NCBI GenBank assembly: GCA_905198835.1
Contig: CAJKDY010000014.1
Location: forward strand, 1 to 64,000
Length of the DNA stretch: 64,000 nt
Source of the DNA: an uncultured Eubacteriales bacterium
GTDB taxonomy: Bacteria; Bacillota; Clostridia; Oscillospirales; Oscillospiraceae
Direction: 5' to 3'
The notes under the pieces were generated by a model that had not been told where the DNA came from, did no database searches, and saw nothing but the letters and a program-made list of their open reading frames with translations. The translations under genes and the position numbers were made by a program. Below, in pieces: positions 57,822 through 64,000 of this stretch (position 1 is its first letter; each line of letters begins with the position of its first letter).

Positions 57822-60251
57822 ATGAAGTACGATCCCAGCGCCATTGAGGGTAAGTGGCAAAAGAGATGGCTGGACGAGAAGGTCTTTGCCGCCCAGACGG
57901 GCAGCGACAAGAAGAAGTTTTACGCTCTGGTGGAGTTTCCCTATCCCTCCGGCCAGGGCCTTCATGTAGGCCACGCCCGGCCCTATACCGCCATGGACGT
58001 GGTGGCCCGGAAAAAGCGGATGGAGGGTCTGAACGTCCTCTTTCCCATGGGCTACGATGCCTTTGGCTTGCCCACGGAGAACTACGCCATCAAGAACCAC
58101 ATCCATCCCGCCAAGGTCACCCACGACAACATCGCCAACTTCACCAAGCAGCTGCAGATGCTGGGCTATTCCTTCGACTGGGATCGGGTCATCAACACCA
58201 CCGACCCCAGCTACTACAAGTGGACCCAGTGGATCTTCCTCCAGCTCTACAAAAAGGGCCTGGCCTACAAGGCCACCATGCCCGTGAACTGGTGTACCTC
58301 CTGCAAGTGCGTGCTGGCCAACGAAGAGGTGGTGGAGGGCGTGTGCGAGCGCTGCGGCTCGCCGGTCATCCGCAAGGAAAAGAGCCAGTGGATGCTCAAG
58401 ATCACCGAGTACGCCCAGCGGCTCATCGACGATCTGGACGAGCTGGACTTCATTGAGCGGGTCAAGACCCAGCAGAAGAACTGGATCGGCCGCTCCACCG
58501 GCGCGGAGGTGGATTTCCCCGTCACCACCGGGGACAAGCTCACCGTCTTTACCACCCGCTGCGATACCCTCTTTGGCGCCACCTACATGGTCGTCTCTCC
58601 CGAGCATAAGCTGCTGGAGAAGTGGAAGGGGCAGATCAGCAACTGGGACGAGGTGGCGGCCTATCAGGCCGAGGCCGCTCGGAAGAGCGACTTTGAGCGC
58701 ACCGAGCTCACCGCCGACAAGGAGAAGACCGGCGTGGAACTCAAGGGCGTCCGGGCCATCAACCCCGTCAACGGCAAGGAGATCCCCATCTTCATCTCCG
58801 ACTACGTTCTGGCCTCCTATGGCACCGGCGCTATCATGGCCGTACCCGCCCACGACACCCGGGACTGGGCCTTTGCCAAGAAGTTCGGCTGCGAGATCAT
58901 CGAGGTGGTCTCCGGCGGAGAGGACGTGCAGAAGGAGGCCTTCACCGCCAAGGACGACACGGGTATCCTAGTCAACTCCGACTTCCTCAATGGTTTGACG
59001 GTCAAGGAGGCCATTCCGGTGATGGTCAAATGGCTGGAGGAGAAGGGCATCGGCAAGGAAAAGGTCAACTACAAGCTACGGGACTGGGTCTTCTCCCGCC
59101 AGCGCTATTGGGGCGAGCCTATCCCCATGGTCTACTGCGACAAGTGCGGTTGGGTGCCCATCCCCGAGGATCAGCTCCCCTTGGTGTTGCCCGAAGTGGA
59201 GAGCTACGAGCCCACCGACGACGGCGAGAGCCCCATCAGCAAGATGACCGACTGGGTCAGCACCACCTGCCCCCACTGCGGCGCGCCAGCCAAACGGGAG
59301 ACAGACACCATGCCCCAGTGGGCCGGCTCCAGCTGGTACTTCCTTCGTTACATGGATTCCCACAACGACAAGGCCCTTTGCTCCAAGGAGGCGCTGGAAT
59401 ACTGGTCCCCGGTGGACTGGTATAACGGCGGCATGGAGCACACCACGCTGCATCTCCTTTATAGCCGCTTCTGGCACAAGTTCCTCTACGACCTCGGCGT
59501 GGTCCCCACCAAGGAGCCCTACCAAAAACGCACCAGCCACGGCATGATTCTGGGCGAGGGCGGGGAGAAGATGTCCAAGTCCCGGGGCAACGTCATCAAT
59601 CCCAACGACGTCATCGCCCAGTATGGCGCGGACACCATGCGCACCTATATCATGTTCATTGGCGACTTTGAAAAGGCCGCCGCCTGGAGCGACAACGCCG
59701 TCAAGGGCTGCCGCCGCTTCCTGGACCGGGTCTGGAATCTCTCCGAGCAGCTGACTCCTGGCATGGACTACACTCCCAAGAACGAAAACCCGATCCACAA
59801 GACCATCAAAAAAGTTTCTGAGGACATCGAGGCGCTGAAGTTCAATACCGCTATCGCCGCGCTGATGGCCCTGGTCAACGACCTCTACCAAAACGGCTGC
59901 TCCAAGGGCGATTATAAGACCCTGCTGCTGCTCCTCTCGCCCTTTGCGCCCCACATGGTGGAGGAGCTCTGGGAGATGCTGGACTTTCACGCTGACGGCA
60001 TGGCCTGTCAGCAGTCTTGGCCCGGCTATGACGAAGCCAAGCTGGTGGACAGCGAGGTCACTGTGGCCGTCCAGGTGGGCGGCAAGATGAAGACCACTAT
60101 CCAGGTGCCCACTGACAGCGCCGAGGATGTAGTGGTGGCCGCCGCTATGGCTGATCCTAAGGTGGCCAAGGCCGCCGAGGGCATGGAACTGGTTAAGACC
60201 ATTTTGGTCAAAAACAAGCTGGTGAATCTGATTTTCAAGCCCAAGTCCTGA
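57822..60251 (+). CDS. leuS: Leucyl-tRNA synthetase
   Basis: 809 residues from the ATG at 57822 (CGAGGAAG upstream). Class I signatures: PYPSGQGLHVGHARPYT (HIGH-type), editing domain with TTRCDTLFGATYMV and GTGAIMAVPAHDTRD, LRDWVFSRQRYWGEPIP, and KMSKSRGN. C-terminal anticodon-binding helices and ALKFNTAIAALMALVNDL complete it. It charges tRNA-Leu and proof-reads it. No insertion or break. Confidence 0.97.
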   Translation: MKYDPSAIEGKWQKRWLDEKVFAAQTGSDKKKFYALVEFPYPSGQGLHVGHARPYTAMDVVARKKRMEGLNVLFPMGYDAFGLPTENYAIKNHIHPAKVTHDNIANFTKQLQMLGYSFDWDRVINTTDPSYYKWTQWIFLQLYKKGLAYKATMPVNWCTSCKCVLANEEVVEGVCERCGSPVIRKEKSQWMLKITEYAQRLIDDLDELDFIERVKTQQKNWIGRSTGAEVDFPVTTGDKLTVFTTRCDTLFGATYMVVSPEHKLLEKWKGQISNWDEVAAYQAEAARKSDFERTELTADKEKTGVELKGVRAINPVNGKEIPIFISDYVLASYGTGAIMAVPAHDTRDWAFAKKFGCEIIEVVSGGEDVQKEAFTAKDDTGILVNSDFLNGLTVKEAIPVMVKWLEEKGIGKEKVNYKLRDWVFSRQRYWGEPIPMVYCDKCGWVPIPEDQLPLVLPEVESYEPTDDGESPISKMTDWVSTTCPHCGAPAKRETDTMPQWAGSSWYFLRYMDSHNDKALCSKEALEYWSPVDWYNGGMEHTTLHLLYSRFWHKFLYDLGVVPTKEPYQKRTSHGMILGEGGEKMSKSRGNVINPNDVIAQYGADTMRTYIMFIGDFEKAAAWSDNAVKGCRRFLDRVWNLSEQLTPGMDYTPKNENPIHKTIKKVSEDIEALKFNTAIAALMALVNDLYQNGCSKGDYKTLLLLLSPFAPHMVEELWEMLDFHADGMACQQSWPGYDEAKLVDSEVTVAVQVGGKMKTTIQVPTDSAEDVVVAAAMADPKVAKAAEGMELVKTILVKNKLVNLIFKPKS

Positions 60252-60270
60252 CGCGCATCAAAACTTGTCC

Positions 60271-60299
60271 TTGACAAAGAGTAGGATCAAGCATATAAT
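60271..60299 (+). promoter_or_regulatory. rpsU promoter
   Basis: Consensus TTGACA, 17-bp spacer, consensus TATAAT; 75 bp before the ATG. The strongest promoter in the window by match. Confidence 0.92.
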
Positions 60300-60374
60300 A
60301 CGAGTGTTAAAGCCATCGATCATGGCCCTTTTGCGGCCTGGGCGACCAGCCGTATCGGAGGGAGGGGAAAACAA

Positions 60375-60557
60375 ATGTCGGAAGTCCGCGTCAAGGAGGG
60401 CGAGTCCCTGGATAACGCCCTGAAGCGGTTTAAGCGCAGCTGCGCCAAGTCTGGCGTGCTGGCTGAGGTTCGTAAGCGTGAGCATTACGAGAGCCCCAGC
60501 GTGAAGCGTCGCAAGAAGAGCGAAGCCGCCCGCAAGAATCGGAAAAAGTTCTATTGA
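60375..60557 (+). CDS. rpsU: 30S ribosomal protein S21
   Basis: 60 residues after GGAGGGAGGGGAAAACAA. SEVRVKEGESLDNALKRFKR, REHYESPSVKRRKKSEAARK. It is a normal-length S21 with a perfect promoter and terminator of its own. Confidence 0.97.
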   Translation: MSEVRVKEGESLDNALKRFKRSCAKSGVLAEVRKREHYESPSVKRRKKSEAARKNRKKFY

Positions 60558-60560
60558 GCA

Positions 60561-60596
60561 AAAATTCCCGGCCTGAACACAGGCCGGGAATTTTTT
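60561..60596. terminator. rpsU terminator
   Basis: AAAATTCCCGGCCTG (60561-60575) pairs with 60580-60594, loop AACA, T-run on the plus strand; the A-run also makes it work for the minus-strand gene ending at 60595. Confidence 0.92.
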
Positions 60597-61380
60597 ATTC
60601 CTTCAACAGCGTTTGGAGATACCGCTCTCGCTCAGGCAAGGGCAAAAAACCCTCTTGGATACCCAAGGCGTGGGCGATGGCCAGCTTTTTAACCATGGAG
60701 GAGGGATTGTCGTAGAGGACAAAGTGGGCGCTCTGGCCGGTGTGCATATAGGTGAAATAATGGGCGCACAGCTCTTCGTCAAAGTACACCGCCGGGGAGC
60801 GCTGCTCCAGCAGCCGGTCCAGCTCTTCCTGGGACAGGTGGACCCCGGCCCCCTCCGGGGCGGGCAGCGTGAAATCCTCCGCCACCCATTCAAGACCAAG
60901 GACCACCCGTTGGGGCCCCAGCTTTTCAGTTACCTGTCCCAGCCGCTGCTTCAGCGACCCGCCCGACAGCGCCGTGGAAATGACAGCCTTGACGCTGGGA
61001 CAGGCGGTGATGTATTCTTCCGGAACATAGAGCGTCCAGCCCCGCCGCTGGAAGGCTGGGCCCAGCTGCTCTACCGCACGGCGTAAGACAGGGAAGGGCC
61101 GCCCCTCAAAGTCAAGGAACACCCCCTGATACCCTCGGGCGGTACACTCCCGGATGACCTCCTGACAAAGCGGCTCCGCCTCGCCCCGGCCGTCAAAGCC
61201 GCTGTGGTGGGCCACCAGGATGCCGCCCGACCGGGTCAGGGTGCCCTGGGTGCGAAAGAGATGGGGCCCGTTGCCGATGTGATAGGCCAATTGAGCACCT
61301 ATCAGTCCGTACTGGGCAGCCCGCTGAGCCTGCTCCGGCGGCGTGACCAGAAAAAGCGTAAACTGCTTTGGCAAAGCCAT
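60595..61380 (-). CDS. Unknown protein, possibly a TIM-barrel GH18-like fold
   Basis: 261 residues from the ATG at 61380, seven bases after GGGGG. Elements: FTLFLVTPPEQAQRAAQYGLIG, GGILVAHHSGFDG, YQGVFLDFEGRPFPVLRRAV (acidic DFE in the position of the GH18 D-x-D-x-E, but incomplete), LYVPEEYITACPSVKAVIST, VLGLEWVAEDF and a helical tail. No signal peptide. This suggests a TIM barrel related to spore-cortex or chitinase-type enzymes, without sure catalysis. It is divergent from yqeG and convergent with rpsU. Confidence 0.45.
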   Translation of the reverse strand: MALPKQFTLFLVTPPEQAQRAAQYGLIGAQLAYHIGNGPHLFRTQGTLTRSGGILVAHHSGFDGRGEAEPLCQEVIRECTARGYQGVFLDFEGRPFPVLRRAVEQLGPAFQRRGWTLYVPEEYITACPSVKAVISTALSGGSLKQRLGQVTEKLGPQRVVLGLEWVAEDFTLPAPEGAGVHLSQEELDRLLEQRSPAVYFDEELCAHYFTYMHTGQSAHFVLYDNPSSMVKKLAIAHALGIQEGFLPLPERERYLQTLLKE

Positions 61381-61471
61381 TGCCATTCCCCCTTGCTCTG
61401 CTGCAACGGATGTGATATCATATGGCAAAGCCTATGCGCCTTTTGTGCTGGGCAGAACTGGGGGTGATGGG

Positions 61472-61987
61472 TTGTTTTCTCTGCTTCCCTGGCGGCAGGC
61501 CGGGTCTGTCTTCGACCTCACCGGCGAGAGCCTGGCCGGGCAGGGCATCGTCCTGCTGCTGGCCGATGTGGACAACACGCTGATCCCCTATTCCGAGATC
61601 GAGGCCAACCAGACACTTTTGGACTGGCGGGAGGAGCTGGCCGCCCACGGCGTCAGGCTCTTTTTGCTCTCCAATTCCCGCAGGCCTCAGCGCCCCGCTC
61701 ACTTTGCCCAGAGCCTGGGCGTGGACTATATCGCCCACGCCGGAAAGCCTAAAACTACGGGTTTTGTTCAGGCTCTGGAGCGCTGCGGCCAGGGGCCGGA
61801 GGCCTGCGCGATGGTGGGCGACCAGATTTTTACCGACGTGCTGGGGGCCAACCGGGCCGGGGTGCGCTCCATCCTGGTCAAGCCCATCCGTCTGGCTGGC
61901 AACCCCGGACGGTATCTGCGCTACTGGGTGGAGCTGCCTATGCGGTGGCTGAGCCGCAAGCGGCAATGGAGAGGGGAGAGGACATGA
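61472..61987 (+). CDS. yqeG: YqeG family HAD IIIA phosphatase
   Basis: 171 residues if read from a TTG at 61472, which follows GGGGGTGAT; the open frame to 61343 runs through the divergent gene. HAD motifs: LLLADVDNTLIPY (DxD), LFLLSNS (motif II), GKPKTTGFVQAL (Lys) and MVGDQIFTDVLGANRAGV. The size agrees with the Bacillus protein. It is a soluble phosphatase of unknown substrate that commonly lies among yqe genes. It overlaps the next gene start (ATGA). Confidence 0.87.
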   Translation: MFSLLPWRQAGSVFDLTGESLAGQGIVLLLADVDNTLIPYSEIEANQTLLDWREELAAHGVRLFLLSNSRRPQRPAHFAQSLGVDYIAHAGKPKTTGFVQALERCGQGPEACAMVGDQIFTDVLGANRAGVRSILVKPIRLAGNPGRYLRYWVELPMRWLSRKRQWRGERT

Positions 61988-62847
61988 CGGCGAAATTTGG
62001 CCCCGCGGGCAACTCAGACTCTTTTTCCGCCACCCACAGATCTTCGCTGGACGCGCCCAAATGGCTGGCGGAGCTGGGCTTGGACTGCTACGAGTACCAA
62101 TGCGGCAAGGGGGTCCATGTAGGAGAGGACACCGCCCGTAAGCTGGGGGAAAAGGCCGTGGAGGCGGGCATCCGTCTCTCCCTTCACGCGCCATACTTTA
62201 TCAACCTGGCCAACCCTGACCCAGAGAGCCTTGCCAAGACCATCGGCTATATTCTCCAGTCCTGCCAGGCTGCCCGCTGGATGGGCGCCCAGCGCATCGT
62301 CATTCACAGCGGCGCGCTGATGAAACGCACCCGCCGTCAAGCGCTGGATACCGCGCTGGAGAGCCTGCGGGCAGTGCTGCTGGCCTGTGACGAGGCGGGC
62401 TACGGCGACCTGACTTTGTGCCCGGAGACCATGGGCAAGATCAACCAGCTGGGCGATCTGGACGAGGTGCTGGAGCTGTGCGGACTGGACGAGCGGCTGT
62501 TGCCTTGTGTGGACTTTGGCCACCTTTACGCCCGCAGTCTCGGAGCGGATGACGGAGCCGAGGCTTTTGAACGTATGCTGGACAAGATGGCCGCCGCCCT
62601 GGGCGAGGACCGGGCCCAGCGGTTCCACAGCCACTTTTCCCGCATCGAATTCACCCCAAACGGCGGCGAGAAATGCCACCGCACCTTTGCCGACCATGGC
62701 GGTTTTGGGCCCGATCCTGCGCCCCTGATGGCCCTTGTAGCCAAGCGGGGCTGGACGCCCACCTTTATCTGCGAGTCCGCCGGCACCCAGGCCGAGGACG
62801 CGCTGACGATGAAAACCTTGTATCAGCACCATTTAAAGGAAAGCTAG
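61984..62847 (+). CDS. AP-endonuclease family 2 (endonuclease IV-like) protein
   Basis: 287 residues from the ATG at 61984, after GGAGAGGGGAGAGGAC. TIM-barrel with the family 2 pattern: LSLHAPYFINLANPD, MGAQRIVIHSGALMKR, LCPETMGKINQLGDL, CVDFGHLYARSLG and HSHFSRIEFTPNG-G-EKCH, giving His, Asp and Glu for the metal site. It should nick DNA at abasic sites. Since the last segment lacks the exact HLNDSK motif of true endonuclease IV, a sugar-isomerase relative is not excluded. Co-translated with yqeG. Confidence 0.82.
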   Translation: MTAKFGPAGNSDSFSATHRSSLDAPKWLAELGLDCYEYQCGKGVHVGEDTARKLGEKAVEAGIRLSLHAPYFINLANPDPESLAKTIGYILQSCQAARWMGAQRIVIHSGALMKRTRRQALDTALESLRAVLLACDEAGYGDLTLCPETMGKINQLGDLDEVLELCGLDERLLPCVDFGHLYARSLGADDGAEAFERMLDKMAAALGEDRAQRFHSHFSRIEFTPNGGEKCHRTFADHGGFGPDPAPLMALVAKRGWTPTFICESAGTQAEDALTMKTLYQHHLKES

Positions 62848-62863
62848 AATGGGGGAGAGGCAC

Positions 62864-63928
62864 ATGGACCATTTAAAGCAGATCGCCGCCAAACTGGCGG
62901 ACTATGGCGTAGACGCTATGATGCTCACCAGCGAGCCGGGCGAATTCTATGCCGTCGGCTTTCACGGCGAGGGTATTGTGCTGGTGACGGCAGGGGAGAG
63001 CGCCTATATCACCGATTCCCGCTATATTGAATCTGCAGAAAAGACCGTCCGGGCCGATCGGGTGCTCGTTGTGGGGCAGGGCAAGGGCTACACTGCGCTC
63101 GTCAACGAGTGTTTGGACCGCTTTGGCGTTCAGACCCTGGGTATTGAGGAAACATATATGTCCCTGGCTTCGTACCAGACCTACGAAAAAGCCCTACACG
63201 CCCAGTTGGTCCCGGCGGGCCAACTGGCGCTGGACCTCCGCGCCGCCAAGGACGAGCATGAGATCGACTGTATGATAAAGGCCCAGCGCATTGCCGAACG
63301 CGCCTTTGATGAAATGCTGGGCTTTCTCAAGCCCGGCGTGACAGAACGGGAGGCCGCCGCCAAGCTGACCTATGATATGCTTCGCTTCGGTGGGGAGAAG
63401 AACTCCTTTGACCCCATCGTGGTCTCCGGTCCTAACGGCAGCCTGCCCCATGGCATCCCCGGCGACAAGCCCATCCAGAGCGGTGAATTCGTCACCATGG
63501 ACTTTGGCTGCAAATGGGGCGGCTACTGCTCGGACATGACCCGCACTGTGGCGGTGGGCCGGCCTACCGAGGAGATGGTCCAGGTCTATGACCTGGTGCT
63601 GAAGGCCCAGCAGGCCGGGATCGCCGCCTCCAAGGCGGGGGTCCGGGGCAAGGACATCGACGCCGCGGCCCGCAAGGTCATTGAAGACGGCGGCTATGGT
63701 CCTTATTTCGGCCATGGCTACGGTCACAGTCTGGGCCTGGAGATCCATGAAGGTCCCAATGCCAACAGCCGGGATGAAACGCCCATGCCCGTAGGCGCTG
63801 TGGTTTCCGCAGAGCCCGGCATCTATCTGCCCGGACGCTTCGGCGTGCGCATTGAGGATGTGGTCGTTATGGACCAAGACGGCTGCCGGGATATTACCCT
63901 TGCGCCCAAGGAGCTTATCGTTCTCTGA
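62864..63928 (+). CDS. pepQ: Xaa-Pro aminopeptidase / M24 family peptidase
   Basis: 354 residues from the ATG at 62864, after GGGGGAGAGGCAC. N-terminal creatinase-like domain (1-125) and M24 metallopeptidase domain with metal ligands in VTMDFGCKWGGYCSDMTRT, GHGYGHSLGLEIHEGP, VVSAEPGIYLPG and GVRIEDVVV. It removes an N-terminal residue before proline. It often stands before efp in Firmicutes; the DNA after it is too short to see the next gene. Confidence 0.93.
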   Translation: MDHLKQIAAKLADYGVDAMMLTSEPGEFYAVGFHGEGIVLVTAGESAYITDSRYIESAEKTVRADRVLVVGQGKGYTALVNECLDRFGVQTLGIEETYMSLASYQTYEKALHAQLVPAGQLALDLRAAKDEHEIDCMIKAQRIAERAFDEMLGFLKPGVTEREAAAKLTYDMLRFGGEKNSFDPIVVSGPNGSLPHGIPGDKPIQSGEFVTMDFGCKWGGYCSDMTRTVAVGRPTEEMVQVYDLVLKAQQAGIAASKAGVRGKDIDAAARKVIEDGGYGPYFGHGYGHSLGLEIHEGPNANSRDETPMPVGAVVSAEPGIYLPGRFGVRIEDVVVMDQDGCRDITLAPKELIVL

Positions 63929-63946
63929 GAATTGGAAAACAAACCC

Positions 63947-63975
63947 TTGCAATTTTCATCCAAATAGGGTAAAAT
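63947..63975 (+). promoter_or_regulatory. Promoter for a gene beyond the right edge
   Basis: TTGCAA, 17-bp spacer, TAAAAT, after the pepQ stop. The target lies outside the window; efp is the usual neighbour of pepQ, as a guess. Confidence 0.7.
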
Positions 63976-64000
63976 ACACTGGACAGTACGTTTTTGCGTT

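Overview
The window reads as a high-GC, spore-forming, low-oxygen gut Clostridia chromosome of the Oscillospiraceae type (Flavonifractor / Pseudoflavonifractor / Oscillibacter relatives). This rests on core gene order (smc-ftsY-rph-rdgB-yhbY-nadD/yqeK-LCP-rsfS-leuS-rpsU), on spoIIP, on DUF6514 and DUF4179 proteins, and on the type of conjugative element present. The organism call is inference, because there is no rRNA or species marker here.

Region 1 (1 to about 30.7 kb) is a Tn1549-like integrative conjugative element (ICE), almost all on the minus strand. It encodes ParB, a very large S-layer-anchored cysteine-repeat protein, PcfB, VirD4, Maff2, a VirB6-like channel protein, a SpoVG-like protein, a DNA methyltransferase, PrgI (VirB3-like), VirB4, a membrane-bound NlpC/P60 hydrolase, DUF4315, DUF4366, small cysteine proteins, a possible DarA-type pair and MobC. 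Its left end carries an AT-rich class III cyclase-like gene and an ImmA/IrrE-XRE plus DUF4411 pair. The ICE left boundary, integrase, ParA and relaxase are not in the window. A 15-bp palindrome (GGGACAA-N-TTGTCCC and a close variant) occurs ten times, only in ICE DNA, both between and inside genes.

Region 2 (15,363 to 24,024) is a second, nested mobilizable element of Tn4451 style. It has a large serine recombinase, TnpW, a Cys-rich VLP protein, a MobA/MobL relaxase, DUF3847, a tetracycline-resistance ribosomal protection gene with an attenuated leader, and a PD-(D/E)XK Rpn-like gene. It is inserted inside virD4 and has 12-bp terminal inverted repeats. Removing it at a GG/CC core restores a 611-codon virD4 reading frame exactly, so the ICE coupling protein is disrupted but in principle restorable.

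Region 3 (30.7 to 33.35 kb) is a junction zone. Three related modules there end in a tRNA-3'-like CTCCGACCA, and each is followed by its own intrinsic terminator. They bracket a lipoprotein gene and an amidase gene pair. Two of the modules show compensatory base changes in a stem, so they may be structured RNA, attachment sites, or both.

Region 4 (33.35 to 64 kb) is ordinary chromosome. It holds an ECF sigma / DUF4179 regulator pair, an aldo-keto reductase, a hybrid sensor kinase, an orotate-type phosphoribosyltransferase, an ECF-transporter S component behind an attenuator leader with a DUF4430 protein, purB-pfkA, a BlaI repressor with an M56-M23 fused sensor-protease behind three operators, spoIIP, and the smc-to-pepQ growth gene series. 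Many genes have clear sigma-A promoters with 17-bp spacers.
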